Shown: positions 1 through 8,795, counted from the stretch's first letter. The stretch is DNA of 64,000 nucleotides from Kitasatospora sp. NBC_00240 (GCF_026342405.1 NZ_JAPEMU010000001.1:3038001-3102000); one strand, 5' to 3'. The notes: generated by a model not told the origin, from the letters alone. Program-made: numbers and translations.

Positions 1-178
1 CGGGCCGGAGGTTGAAGGCCGCCGCGGCGATGGCCACGGCGAACAGCACCCCGAGGTACTCGGTGCGGGCGGGGGCGGGCCGCCCGTCGCGGGCGCCGGA
101 CTCGGCCCGGCCGGTGGTCGGAGGGTCGGTCCGAGGGAGCGGCCGGGCGTCTGCGGGGGAGTCTGCTGCGGTGGACAT
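1..178 (-). CDS. MFS transporter, CynX/NimT-like (N-terminal fragment)
   Basis: Only the first ~59 codons are in the window. A polar Asp/Pro/Ala/Arg-rich leader of about 38 residues runs into a hydrophobic segment (LGVLFAVAIAAAAFNLRP), and the first helix ending in FNLRP is typical of CynX/NimT-type major facilitator permeases. I chose the ATG at 178; in-frame ATGs at 187 and 190 are possible and would lie inside the palindrome at 185-199. It is divergent from a GntR/FCD regulator 210 bp away, a common pairing of a transporter with its local repressor. The substrate cannot be read from this fragment. Confidence 0.6.
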   Translation of the reverse strand, partial: MSTAADSPADARPLPRTDPPTTGRAESGARDGRPAPARTEYLGVLFAVAIAAAAFNLRP

Positions 179-184
179 GAACGA

Positions 185-199
185 CATCATAGAATGATG
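185..199. promoter_or_regulatory. Palindromic operator candidate of the divergent GntR regulator
   Basis: CATCAT-AGA-ATGATG is a perfect 6-bp inverted repeat with a 3-bp spacer. It is AT-rich in otherwise GC-rich DNA and abuts the start of the MFS gene. Short palindromes of this size at the target start are typical of FadR/FCD-type GntR repressors. Assignment to the regulator at 388 is inferred from position only. Confidence 0.45.
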
Positions 200-253
200 G
201 GATGAATTAACGCACGCCGGTATCCCCGGTGCCGCCCGCCGGCACCACGCACC

Positions 254-313
254 GCCACCGCACGCCGTCCCGCACCACCCGCACAGCCACCGCACGCCGT
301 CCCGCACCACCCG
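254..313. repeat. Two direct copies of a 28-bp sequence
   Basis: A 28-bp sequence beginning GCCACCGCACGCCGTCCCG occurs at 254-281 and again at 286-313 (period 32 bp). It sits in the 5' region between the divergent MFS and GntR genes. No function is evident; it may be a slippage product. Confidence 0.7.
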
Positions 314-387
314 GGCCGGTCCCGACCGGCCCGCCCGGCCGTTCTTGGCATGATGGCCCGATCCGACCTAGCCGCTAGGAGCCCCCC

Positions 388-1062
388 GTGGCGCTGTCCT
401 CCCCGAGGCGCACCCCCTTGTCCGACCAGGTGATCGCGCAGCTGCGGACCCAGATCACCTCCGGCGAGTGGCCCGTGGGCTCGCGCATCCCCACCGAGGT
501 CGCGCTGGTCGAGCAGCTGGGGGTCGCCCGCAACACCGTCCGCGAGGCCGTCCGGGCGCTCGCCCACAACGGGCTGCTGGACATCCGCCAGGGCTCCGGC
601 ACCTACGTCCTGGCCACCAGCGAGCTGGCCGGCGTGATGCACCGCCGCTTCGCCGACGCGGACCAGCAGCAGGTCGCCGAGCTGCGCGCCACCCTGGAGA
701 CCTCCGCCGCCGGACTCGCCGCCGACCGGCGCAACCAGCGCGACCTCGACCTGCTGGAGAACACCCTGGCCCGACGCGAGGAGGCCTGGTCCTCCGGCGA
801 CGCCGAGGACTTCGTGCAGGCCGACGCGGCCTTCCACCAGGCCGTGGTGGCCGCCGCCCACAACGACGTGCTCGCCGCCGTGTACGCGGACCTCGGCGAG
901 GTCATGCGGGCCCACCTGCGCCACGACGTCGGCCCCGAACTCGTCCCCGAGCGGTACCTCGGCCACGACGGCATCCTCGCCGCCATCCGGGCCGGCGACG
1001 CCCGCCGCGCCTCGGTGGAAGCCGGCCGGGCGATCGGGGCCTGCACCCCGGCCGAGTCCTGA
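388..1062 (+). CDS. GntR-family transcriptional regulator with FCD domain
   Basis: This 224-residue protein has an N-terminal winged helix (about 10-75), with the GntR pattern VARNTVREAVRALAHNGL followed by the wing RQGSGTYV. A helical FCD ligand-binding domain (about 90-215) follows, carrying the Asp/His positions (DAAFHQAV, then LGHDGILAAI) that bind a metal or carboxylate ligand in this family. The GTG start is preceded by AGGAG at 377. It is divergent from an MFS permease and probably represses it, releasing DNA when a small organic acid binds. The ligand is unknown. Confidence 0.88.
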   Translation: MALSSPRRTPLSDQVIAQLRTQITSGEWPVGSRIPTEVALVEQLGVARNTVREAVRALAHNGLLDIRQGSGTYVLATSELAGVMHRRFADADQQQVAELRATLETSAAGLAADRRNQRDLDLLENTLARREEAWSSGDAEDFVQADAAFHQAVVAAAHNDVLAAVYADLGEVMRAHLRHDVGPELVPERYLGHDGILAAIRAGDARRASVEAGRAIGACTPAES

Positions 1063-1167
1063 CCCGGACAGGCCGGAACCTGGTCGTATACACGTGCTAA
1101 CGTCCCGCTAGAACTGGTCAACAACCGGTCAACTGACAGTCAAGCATGAAGAATTCGGGGAGAATCG

Positions 1168-1479
1168 ATGGCTGACCCAGACGCGGGGACCACAGGTGTG
1201 GCACCCAGCGCCCTCGACAAGGCGGCGCTGGCACTCGACAGCATCGCCACCGAGAGCACTGCGGCAGGCAGGACCGCGGACGATTCGACCGGGGCCGCGG
1301 CCTCCAAGCTCAGCGGCTGGGACACCGCCAACTCGCTGCGTGCCGCCCTGACCGAGTGGCACGAGCAGGTCTCCACGCTCAACACCCGCCTCAACCAGGA
1401 GGCCGGCATGATGCGCCAGACCCACATCAACTACGTCGGCATCGACGGCGTCCTCGCCCAGTCGTTCGGGGGGCGCTGA
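1168..1479 (+). CDS. WXG100-like small helical protein
   Basis: This 103-residue Ala/Thr/Ser-rich protein is predicted to be mainly helical. The region around Trp51 (LSGWDTA) resembles the turn of WXG100/ESX proteins, with a second Trp at 64. The start is an ATG preceded by GGGGAGA. The stop lies two bases before the next ATG, so the pair is almost certainly co-transcribed and coupled. Small-plus-large WXG-type pairs are common in streptomycetes and are often linked to type VII secretion, but no EccC or EccD gene is in this window. Function is inferred by fold resemblance only. Confidence 0.6.
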   Translation: MADPDAGTTGVAPSALDKAALALDSIATESTAAGRTADDSTGAAASKLSGWDTANSLRAALTEWHEQVSTLNTRLNQEAGMMRQTHINYVGIDGVLAQSFGGR

Positions 1480-1481
1480 CC

Positions 1482-3638
1482 ATGCTCGGCTACGAGGACG
1501 TCCTCAACGCGGACCTGTCCGCGCTCAGCACCGCCGCCACCGACTGGGAGTCGATGGCGAAGAAGTACGAAGGCGTGCAGCACCGCCTGGAGAACGAGGT
1601 GCTGAGCGTCACCGGCGGCCAGAACCTGTGGATGGGCAGTGCGGCCGGCGCCGCCCACCAGCACGTACTGATCACCAAGCAGCAGAGCATCGACGCGCAG
1701 ACCGAGGCCCGGGCGGTCTCGACGATCATCGCGGACGCGCACGCCGACTTCGAGGCCGCACAGAAGAAGCTCAAGGCCGCCGCCGCGGACGCCGCCGCCG
1801 ACGGCATGAAGGTGACCGGCACCGGCCAGGCCGTCTTCGACACCAGCCAGTACAGCCAGGCCGAGCGCAACGCCATGCACCACGACCCCGGCTACATGGA
1901 GGAGCGCAGCTCCGCCGCCGGCAAGTGGACCCAGCAGATCAACGCCGCGCTCGCCGAGGCCACCGCGGCCGACGAGCGCGCCTCGCTGGCCCTCAAGCGC
2001 GCCTCCAAGGCCGGCGACCCCTTCAACACCTTCAACGGGCAGGCCATAGGCGGCGGTGACGCGGCCGACGGACGCCGCGCCGCCGACCTCGCCGAGAAGC
2101 TGAAGAAGGACGGCAAGCTGGAGCCGGGCGAGCTCGCCGAGCTCAACAACCTGATGAAGGCCAACGCGAACAACCCGCAGTACGGCCAGACCCTGCTCAA
2201 CACGCTCGGCCCCGAGGGCACCCTCAAGCTCGCCGACCAGCTGGAGAAGATCGGCGGCGACCGGGACGCCAAGAACAAGGAGGGCTACGGCCAGCTCCAG
2301 ACCAACCTTGCCAACACCGTCGCCGGCGCCACCCGTGACCCGAACAGCAAGTTCTACCAGGACTGGCGCAAGGGCATGAAGGACATCGGCGACAAGAACC
2401 TGGGGCGCAACACCTCGCCGGTGTACGGCTACCAGACGCTCGCCACCCTGATGTCCAAGGGCGACGCGCAGTACTCCAAGGAGTACCTGAACGACCTGGG
2501 CGCCGACATCATCGACGTCGAGAAGAAGCACCCGCAGATCTGGAGCCACCAGTTCGACGGCGAGCGCCAGGACCTCGTCACCGACCCGCTGGACGGCGTG
2601 CTCAAGCAGATGGGGAAGAACCCCGAGGCCGCCACCGGCTTCCTCGACCCGGACTCCCCCGGCGCCAAGGACCGTCTCGACTACCTGCTGCGCGACCGCA
2701 AGTGGCCCGAGAACTACATGAACACGCTCTACAGCGCGCCGATGAAGATGGACGACCCGTTCCAGCGGGCCGGCCTCGGCGCGGCCCTGGAGGCCGCCAC
2801 CACCGGCGACCCGACCGGCACCACCCACAACGGCGGGGCGCACACCCCGGCCCAGGCCCGGGTCATGCAGGGCACCATCGACGCCCTCGACCAGGACAAC
2901 AAGGGCCAGGAGATCCCCGACAACCTCCGCAAGCCGCTGGCCGGCGCGCTCTCCGACTACGTCGACGACACCCACGACATCCTCGGCGCGGAGCTCAGCA
3001 CCGCCAAGCACAAGGACGGCGCCTGGGAGGAGGGCGGCAAGGGCCACCTCTCCGACGACAGCTCATCGCTCACCCGGGTGATGCGCGGCGTCTCGGACGA
3101 CCCGGAGGCCTACGCCGCCCTGTACGAGGCCGAGAAGGCCAAGTCCGCCCAGGTCATCGGCGACCTCCCGGCCGACTCCGGCCGCCCCGACCACGACCGA
3201 ACCGGGCCGACCGACCGCTCCGGCTCCGCGCTCGGCACCCTCGACGCCATCAGGAGCGACATCCTGCTGGACGAGCGGGACGACAAGAAGGAGTGGGCGG
3301 ACAAGACCGGCGAGCTGGTCTCCAGCGGCGGCGGCCTGGCCACCGGCTACATCCCCGTCGTCGGCGACGTCGCGGGCAGCCTGGTCGACCTGGGCGTCAG
3401 CAACTGGTCCGACGGCGTGAAGGAGGAAGCCGTCGACAAGGCCAACAGCGAGGCCTCCAGCTCCCACGACGCCAACCTCAACCAGGGCACCCAGATGGTC
3501 ATCGGGTGGGCCGAGCACAACGGCCTGGACCCGAAGAGCGAGCTGGCCAACGAGGTCAACACCAGCCTGCGCGACGGCCACGACCGCGGCTACAACGAGG
3601 CGATGATCGCCCTCGGCCGGCACGGATCGGCCGAGTGA
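1482..3638 (+). CDS. Large WXG-type protein of unknown function (718 aa)
   Basis: The N-terminus (about 1-120) is a helical hairpin with an LWMGSAAGAAH turn, resembling WXG proteins. A long middle region (about 180-560) is rich in Asp, Asn and Lys. Near the C-terminus a glycine-rich hydrophobic stretch (GGGLATGYIPVVGDVAGSLVDLGV) could insert into or cross a membrane. It follows the small WXG-like gene by 2 bp and is followed directly by a membrane-anchored protein, giving a three-gene unit. I do not recognise a catalytic motif. It could be a secreted structural or effector protein. The start is the ATG in the inter-gene junction rather than an upstream in-frame ATG inside the previous gene. 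Confidence 0.65.
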   Translation: MLGYEDVLNADLSALSTAATDWESMAKKYEGVQHRLENEVLSVTGGQNLWMGSAAGAAHQHVLITKQQSIDAQTEARAVSTIIADAHADFEAAQKKLKAAAADAAADGMKVTGTGQAVFDTSQYSQAERNAMHHDPGYMEERSSAAGKWTQQINAALAEATAADERASLALKRASKAGDPFNTFNGQAIGGGDAADGRRAADLAEKLKKDGKLEPGELAELNNLMKANANNPQYGQTLLNTLGPEGTLKLADQLEKIGGDRDAKNKEGYGQLQTNLANTVAGATRDPNSKFYQDWRKGMKDIGDKNLGRNTSPVYGYQTLATLMSKGDAQYSKEYLNDLGADIIDVEKKHPQIWSHQFDGERQDLVTDPLDGVLKQMGKNPEAATGFLDPDSPGAKDRLDYLLRDRKWPENYMNTLYSAPMKMDDPFQRAGLGAALEAATTGDPTGTTHNGGAHTPAQARVMQGTIDALDQDNKGQEIPDNLRKPLAGALSDYVDDTHDILGAELSTAKHKDGAWEEGGKGHLSDDSSSLTRVMRGVSDDPEAYAALYEAEKAKSAQVIGDLPADSGRPDHDRTGPTDRSGSALGTLDAIRSDILLDERDDKKEWADKTGELVSSGGGLATGYIPVVGDVAGSLVDLGVSNWSDGVKEEAVDKANSEASSSHDANLNQGTQMVIGWAEHNGLDPKSELANEVNTSLRDGHDRGYNEAMIALGRHGSAE

Positions 3639-3640
3639 CG

Positions 3641-4738
3641 ATGGCGCTCTCCCGTCGCCGGACGGCCTGGATCGCGCTCGCCGCCGTCCTGGCCGTCTCG
3701 GCCGGCGCCCTCCTCGCCTGGCGCCTGACCAACGTGTTCGGCCCCGACCGCCTCTGCGGCGGCGCGGTGTCCCGGGCCGACGCGCAGCAGCTCCTGGGCG
3801 CCGGGCGGATCACCGAATCCGGGTCCACGGCCCGTGCCGGGGACCCGACGGTCTCCTGCACGATCACCGCCCGGACGGGCCTGGGCGGCACCGCCCGGGC
3901 CCACGTCACGCTGCGCACCGAGCGCGCGGTCAGCCCCGGCATCGACCAGCAGGTCAGGACCGTGCCGCAGATGTCGCAGCTGGAGGGCGGCCGGCCGGGC
4001 GCGTTCTCCAACCGGACCGGCTGGGTGCTGCTGCCGGCCGGCTGCGTGCTGCCCGTCCCGGCGAAGGACCCGCTGCCGCTGAAGTCCCGGGGCGACGCGG
4101 ACGTCCTGTGGGCCGACGTCTGGTTCTCGCCGGACGACGTCCTGCCGGAGAAGCGCCGCGCCGAGGAGCAGCCCGACACCGCCGCCCGGACGGCGCTGGC
4201 CCGAGTGGCCGACGGCCTGGCCGCCGCCGTCGGACGGCAGGCCGGGTGCGGCGACGCCGGCCCGGCCGGGGACCGGCTGGGCGACCCCGGCGGCGACGCC
4301 CGCGCCTCCGAGGACGGCAAGGCCTGCGGGCTGCCCGGACTCGGCCTCGGGAGTACCGCCGGGCGCACCACCCCGCTGCGCGAGCGGGTCAGCAGCGAGG
4401 GCGCGCCGGTCTGGATCTGCGGGGTGGACGACGGGCACCTGGTGTCGCCGGTGGTCAGCTTCACGGTGACCGCCGACCAGGCCTGGATCGGCGCGGCCGC
4501 CCTGGACACCGACCTGCGGGCCGCGCTGCCGGCCGGCTGGCGCGGTACCGGCGACACCGACGGCCCGATCCTGGTGCCGTGCGGCAAGGACACCCTCTAC
4601 CTCGGGGTGTCGTACCTGGACAGCGCGCTGCGGGACGGCCGGGGCGAGGCCCGCAGCGAGCTGCCGAAGGACCTCTTCGCCCGGTTCGCCGACGCGGTGG
4701 CGGCCCAGCGGGGCTGCGAGCCGATCGCCCCGCGCTGA
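3641..4738 (+). CDS. Membrane-anchored extracytoplasmic protein, function unknown
   Basis: This 365-residue protein has a short basic N-terminus and one hydrophobic segment (residues about 9-28, WIALAAVLAVSAGALLAW), then an exported Cys-containing domain. The pattern LCGGAVSRADAQQLLGAG followed by a second copy of a similar fold (VWICGVDDG...) suggests two repeated halves with paired cysteines, as in actinobacterial surface proteins of unknown role. The ATG at 3641 is used here; a GTG at 3635 overlaps the previous stop and would add two residues. It closes the WXG-type operon and may anchor or sense for it (inference). Confidence 0.65.
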   Translation: MALSRRRTAWIALAAVLAVSAGALLAWRLTNVFGPDRLCGGAVSRADAQQLLGAGRITESGSTARAGDPTVSCTITARTGLGGTARAHVTLRTERAVSPGIDQQVRTVPQMSQLEGGRPGAFSNRTGWVLLPAGCVLPVPAKDPLPLKSRGDADVLWADVWFSPDDVLPEKRRAEEQPDTAARTALARVADGLAAAVGRQAGCGDAGPAGDRLGDPGGDARASEDGKACGLPGLGLGSTAGRTTPLRERVSSEGAPVWICGVDDGHLVSPVVSFTVTADQAWIGAAALDTDLRAALPAGWRGTGDTDGPILVPCGKDTLYLGVSYLDSALRDGRGEARSELPKDLFARFADAVAAQRGCEPIAPR

Positions 4739-4784
4739 CCGGTCGCGGCGGCCTGCGGGCCGCCGCACCGGCCGGCTCCGAACG

Positions 4785-4831
4785 CACCGCTGCCCGCCCG
4801 CCACTTCACGGGTGGCGGGCGGGCAGCGGTG
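4785..4831. terminator. Strong bidirectional terminator hairpin
   Basis: Perfect 20-bp arms (4785-4804 and 4812-4831) surround a 7-nt loop, midway between the convergent WXG-type operon and fabI. It should end transcription from both sides. Confidence 0.9.
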
Positions 4832-4888
4832 TTCGGGCGGTGCGCTCGGGCGGGTCGTGACCCGGCCGGCAGCGGGTTCGCGCGGGTG

Positions 4889-5656
4889 TCAGGCGCCGAT
4901 GGCGTGCAGGCCGCCGTCGACGTGGATGATCTCGCCGGTGGTCTTCGGGAACCAGTCCGACAGCAGCGCGACGACGCCGCGGCCGGCCGGCTCCGGGTCC
5001 GCGAGGTCCCACTTCAGCGGGGAGCGGGAGTCCCAGACCGCCGCCAGCTCCGAGAAGCCCGGGATGGACTTCGCGGCCATCGAGCCGATCGGGCCGGCCG
5101 AGACCAGGTTGCACCGGATGTTGCGGGGCCCGAGGTCACGGGCCATGTAGCGGGAGGTCGCCTCCAGCGCGGCCTTGGCCGGGCCCATCCAGTCGTACTG
5201 CGGCCAGGCGAACTGCGCGTCGAAGGTGAGGCCGACCACCGAGCCGCCGTCCTGCATCAGCGGGAGCAGCGCCGTCGTCAGCGACTTCAGCGAGAACGCG
5301 GAGACCTGCATGGCGGTCGCCACGGACTCCCACGGGGTGTTCAGGAAGTTGCCGCCGAGAGCGTCCTGCGGGGCGAAGCCGATCGAGTGGACGATGCCGT
5401 CCAGGGTCGGCAGGTGCTCGCGGACCTGGTCGGCGATGCCGGCCAGCTGCTCGTCGCTGGAGACGTCGAGCTCCAGGACCTTGACCGGCTTGGGCAGCTT
5501 GCGGGCGATCCGCTCGGTCAGGCTGGGCCGGGGAAAGGCGGTGAGGATGATCTCCGCGCCCTGCTCCTGGGCCAGCTTCGCGGTGTGGAAGGCGATGGAG
5601 GACTCCATCAGCACACCCGTGATCAGGATGCGCTTGCCCTCGAGAATTCCGCTCAT
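4889..5656 (-). CDS. fabI: Enoyl-ACP reductase (NADH), InhA/FabI type
   Basis: This 255-residue enzyme carries out the last reduction of FAS II elongation, reducing trans-2-enoyl-ACP with NADH. The nucleotide-binding N-terminus (LITGVLMESSIAF) and the Tyr-x6-Lys active site (Y154, K161 in QYDWMGPAK) are those of the InhA/FabI subfamily of SDR proteins. Length matches the family. It lies 4 bp downstream of fabG on the same strand, so the ketoreductase and enoyl reductase are co-expressed. A strong hairpin follows the stop. Confidence 0.95.
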   Translation of the reverse strand: MSGILEGKRILITGVLMESSIAFHTAKLAQEQGAEIILTAFPRPSLTERIARKLPKPVKVLELDVSSDEQLAGIADQVREHLPTLDGIVHSIGFAPQDALGGNFLNTPWESVATAMQVSAFSLKSLTTALLPLMQDGGSVVGLTFDAQFAWPQYDWMGPAKAALEATSRYMARDLGPRNIRCNLVSAGPIGSMAAKSIPGFSELAAVWDSRSPLKWDLADPEPAGRGVVALLSDWFPKTTGEIIHVDGGLHAIGA

Positions 5657-5660
5657 GTGA

Positions 5661-6380
5661 TCAGTGACCCATGCCCAATCCGCCGTCTACGGGAATGACG
5701 GCTCCGGTGATGTACGCGGCCTCGTCGGAGGCGAGGAACCGCACGGTGGTGGCGATCTCGGACGGGGCGGCGTACCGGCCGAGCGGCACCCCCGCGACGA
5801 TCTCCTTACGGCGCTCGTCGCTGAGCACCGCGGTCATGTCGGTGTCCACGAAGCCCGGCGCCACCACGTTGACGGTGATGTTGCGCGGTCCGAGCTCACG
5901 GGCCAGCGAGCGGGCGAACCCGACCAGGCCGGCCTTGGACGCGGCGTAGTTGGCCTGGCCCGGCGATCCGCTCAGGCCGACCACCGAGGAGATCAGCACC
6001 ACGCGGCCCTTGCGGGCCCGCATCATCAGCTTCGACGCGCGCTTGACCACCCGGAAGGCCCCGGTGAGGTTGGTGTCGACGACCGAGGTGAAGTCCTCCT
6101 CGGTCATCCGGAGCAGCAGGGTGTCCTTGGTGATGCCCGCGTTGGCGACCAGCACCTCGACCGCGCCGTGCTTGGCCTCGACCTCGCCGAAGGCGGCGTC
6201 GACCTGGGCGGTGTCGTCGATGTCGCAGCGGACCGCGAGCACGTCGTACTTCGCCAGGGCCTCGGGCACCTCACCCGAGCGGCTGGTGATGGCGACCTTG
6301 TCGCCCGCCTCGGCGAAGGCCTGGGCGATCGCGAGGCCGATGCCCCGGTTGCCTCCGGTGACGAGAACCGAGCGGCTCAA
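5661..6380 (-). CDS. fabG: 3-oxoacyl-ACP reductase
   Basis: This 239-residue NADPH-dependent SDR carries out the first reduction of FAS II. It has the glycine-rich GGNRGIG loop at 9-15, NAG at 80-82, and the Ser132-Tyr145-Lys149 triad (NYAASK), with VDTDM after the PG motif. I place the start at a TTG preceded by GGAGAGAGGTGG, because homologues begin SRSVLVTGG and no ATG or GTG fits. It is the first gene of the fabG-fabI pair. Confidence 0.93.
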   Translation of the reverse strand: MSRSVLVTGGNRGIGLAIAQAFAEAGDKVAITSRSGEVPEALAKYDVLAVRCDIDDTAQVDAAFGEVEAKHGAVEVLVANAGITKDTLLLRMTEEDFTSVVDTNLTGAFRVVKRASKLMMRARKGRVVLISSVVGLSGSPGQANYAASKAGLVGFARSLARELGPRNITVNVVAPGFVDTDMTAVLSDERRKEIVAGVPLGRYAAPSEIATTVRFLASDEAAYITGAVIPVDGGLGMGH

Positions 6381-6750
6381 CGATCCACCTCTCTCCGTAG
6401 TTGACCATGGGACCCGGTGGCCCGGGCGGTGTCCGCCCCTGCCGGCCAGGTCGTCCGCGTACGGCGAAACGCGCACGCAGTGTGACGCTATCGGCCGCGG
6501 GGAGGATGCGACGAATCGGGCTCCCACAGGTCCGTACCGGCTGAACTGTCGCGTTCCGACAATGGCACAGTGGAGGGCACGGTGGTCGGCCCGGCCGGGA
6601 ACAACTCGGCAGGGTGTGCCCGTTGCCTTCTCGGTGCGGACATGCACGCGGACCACCAGGCGGGCAACCACGGGCCGCCCGCACCGATTTGGCACGGCCC
6701 GGTTGTCACAACGCCACCGCCCGACGACTCCCAGTGAAGGCAGAGCCCTG
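6381..6750. promoter_or_regulatory. Divergent intergenic region fabG / MBL hydrolase
   Basis: The 370 bp without a gene must hold promoters for fabG (leftward) and the MBL-fold gene (rightward). On the minus strand TAGCGT near 6485 is a possible -10 for fabG, with a weak TTCGTC about 19 bp upstream. I could not identify a FasR-type operator with confidence. Confidence 0.3.
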
Positions 6751-7896
6751 ATGAGCGAGGCACAGCCCGGTACCACCGGCCGACGGGGACGACTGCTGGC
6801 CCTGGCCGCCCTGGCGGCGGGAGCGGGGGCGGCCGCCTGGTCGCTGCGCGACCTGCCGGCGGCCTTCGGGCGGCGCCCCGACGCCGAGCGGGAGGAGCGG
6901 GTCCGCAGCTCGCCCCAGTACCGGGACGGCGTCTTCCACAACGCCCCGTCCGCCCTGGCCCGGGACACCGCCCGGCCGGAGATCGACCGCGGCACCGTAC
7001 GCCGGATGCTGTTCGAGCGCGAGGGCCGCACGCCGGTCCTCCCGGTGCCGACCGTCCGGACGGCGGGCGGGCCGCGGCAGGCCGCCGCCGGCGTCGAGAT
7101 CACCTGGTACGGGCACGCCTCGGCGCTGGTCGAGATCGAGGGCACCCGGGTGCTGCTGGACCCGATCTGGAGCGACCGCTGCTCCCCCGCCGCGCACGTC
7201 GGCCCCAAGCGGCTGCACCCGGTGCCGGTGGAGCTGGAGGAGCTGCCGCCGGTCGACGCGGTGCTGATCTCGCACGACCACTACGACCACCTCGACATGG
7301 CGACCGTGAAGCGGCTGGTGCTCAGCCAGTCCGCGCCGTTCGCGGTGCCGCTCGGCATCGGCGGCCACCTGCGGCGCTGGGGTGTGCCGGAGCACCGGAT
7401 CATCGAGCTGGACTGGGACGAGACCTGCACCCTGGGCGACCTGGTGCTCACCCTGACCTCCGCGCACCACTTCTCCGGCCGCGGCCTGACCCGCAACACC
7501 ACCCTGTGGGGGTCCTGGGTGATCGCCGGTCCGACCCGCAAGGTGTTCTACACCGGCGACTCGGGCTACTTCGAGGGGTACAAGGCGATCGGCGAGCAGC
7601 ACGGCCCGTTCGACGCCGCGCTGGTGCAGATCGGCGCGTACGACGAGGCCTGGTCTGACATCCACATGACGCCGGAGGACGCCGTCCTGGCGCACCGGGA
7701 CCTCGACGCCGGGCTGCTCGTCCCGGTGCACTGGTGCACCTTCAACCTGGGGCTGCACCCGTGGGCGGAGCCGGTGGAGCGACTGCTGGCCGAGGCGAAG
7801 GCGCAGGCCGTGCCGCTGGCGGTGCCGCGCCCCGGCGAGCGGGTCGACGTGGACAACCCGCCGGAGCTGGACGGCTGGTGGGAGGGCCTGGCCTGA
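6751..7896 (+). CDS. Metallo-beta-lactamase-fold hydrolase, NAPE-PLD/UlaG-like
   Basis: This 381-residue protein has an N-terminal hydrophobic segment (about 11-30), suggesting membrane attachment or export. The MBL domain carries SHDHYDHLD (the HxHxDH zinc motif), a later ligand in SAHHFSGR, TGDSGY, and the last His in VPVHWCTF. The insertion TWYGHASALVEIEGTRVLLDP is typical of the NAPE-hydrolysing phospholipase D / UlaG branch. The substrate could be a phospholipid or another phosphodiester; this cannot be settled from sequence. The ATG follows GAAGG. It converges with a broken TPR-like gene. Confidence 0.85.
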   Translation: MSEAQPGTTGRRGRLLALAALAAGAGAAAWSLRDLPAAFGRRPDAEREERVRSSPQYRDGVFHNAPSALARDTARPEIDRGTVRRMLFEREGRTPVLPVPTVRTAGGPRQAAAGVEITWYGHASALVEIEGTRVLLDPIWSDRCSPAAHVGPKRLHPVPVELEELPPVDAVLISHDHYDHLDMATVKRLVLSQSAPFAVPLGIGGHLRRWGVPEHRIIELDWDETCTLGDLVLTLTSAHHFSGRGLTRNTTLWGSWVIAGPTRKVFYTGDSGYFEGYKAIGEQHGPFDAALVQIGAYDEAWSDIHMTPEDAVLAHRDLDAGLLVPVHWCTFNLGLHPWAEPVERLLAEAKAQAVPLAVPRPGERVDVDNPPELDGWWEGLA

Positions 7897-7942
7897 CCGC
7901 CGGCCCGGCCTGACGGCCCGCTTCCCCGCTGCCCGGGTGCGC

Positions 7943-8575
7943 TCAGAGCCTGGCCGCGCGGCGCCCCTCCCCCCCTCGGGGCACGGGCGCCGCGCCGGGC
8001 CCGGGCGGCCCGGACGGCGTCGGCCCGGTGCGCGGCCCGGTCCGCCTCCTCCCAGCGCCCCACCGTGTGCAGGCGGTCGCTCAGTCCGTCCCAGGCCACC
8101 GCCCGGTCCTCGGGGTCGGCCTGCCGGGCACCCTGCCCGTCCAGCAGCGCCACCACGGCCCGCTGGGCGTCGACGGCCTCCTCGATCCGGCCGAGCGCGG
8201 CCAGGTACTCGGCCCGGAGGGCGCCGGCGTCGGCCAGCAGGGCCTCCCGGTGGCCGCCCGCGTCGGCGAGGGCGCGGCCCTCCAGGTGGAGGAGCTGGGC
8301 CCGGCGCGCGGCCCGGGCGCCCCGCAGCGGGCTGAACACCCGGGTCCACCGCTCGGCGACGCGGTACTGCTCGGCGATCTCCTGCGACGACCGGCCGGCC
8401 GACAGCCGGGTCATCATCGCGGCGTTGTAGGGCCGGGCGAGGTTGAGTGCCAGCAGAGCTGCCGCCAGGCCTCCGGCGCCCCACCGGAATCCGGTCACCG
8501 CCCAGTACCCGGCCAGTACCCGGCCAGCCCCAGCAGGCCCAGCAGGCCCAGCTGCGCCAGGCGCCCCGTGAACAC
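7943..8575 (-). pseudogene. TPR-like membrane protein gene with two frameshifts
   Basis: Three pieces in different frames join into one sensible protein. A GTG at 8575 opens a hydrophobic helix (GRLAQLGLLGLLGLAGYW). An 11-bp tandem duplication at 8503-8524 then shifts frame, and the middle frame continues with AVTGFRWGAGG and a long helical, TPR-like Ala/Arg/Glu-rich region. Near 7970 a run of seven G's (minus strand) shifts frame again; with six, translation would stop at 7943, otherwise it runs on antisense into the MBL gene to 7566. Together the indels add 12 bases. It may be a real pseudogene or partly sequencing error. An intact gene would encode about 206 residues. Confidence 0.5.
8503..8524. 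repeat. 11-bp perfect tandem duplication
   Basis: CAGTACCCGGC occurs twice in direct tandem (8503-8513, 8514-8524). It interrupts the reading frame of the TPR-like gene right after its membrane helix. Removing one copy restores the frame. Confidence 0.9.
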
Positions 8576-8795
8576 GACAGCCGTCGCCCCCACCCCCCAC
8601 GGGCCACTATCGGTGTCAACACATGCCCTCCGGAAGCCTCTTGAGGTAGCGGAAGGACCACCGGACGGATCCTCGCCACGGGGCGGCGCGGGCCAAATCT
8701 GCTGGCCGAATGCGGTGCGAGCGGCCATGATTCGATGCGGGCCTCCCTGACCGGACCGCCCCGCCCCCTTGCCGTCCCCGATCCAGGGAGCCCGA

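Noticed and set aside
254..313. 28-bp repeats as a mini-CRISPR
   Set aside because: Only two copies with a 4-bp gap, so no spacer.
1431..3047. Long open frame antisense to the 718-residue WXG-type gene
   Set aside because: GC-rich DNA leaves antisense frames open. It has no recognisable domain, is Val/Gly/Leu monotone, and the plus-strand frame has proper codon bias and ribosome-site context.
5661..7208. fabG read as a 515-residue protein
   Set aside because: Residues before SRSVLVTGG have no domain and cross the divergent promoter region; a TTG with a strong ribosome site explains the start.
7566..7942. Extension of the TPR-like gene antisense into the MBL gene
   Set aside because: Codon use and composition change abruptly after the seven-G run; a stop at 7943 is reached with a one-base correction.
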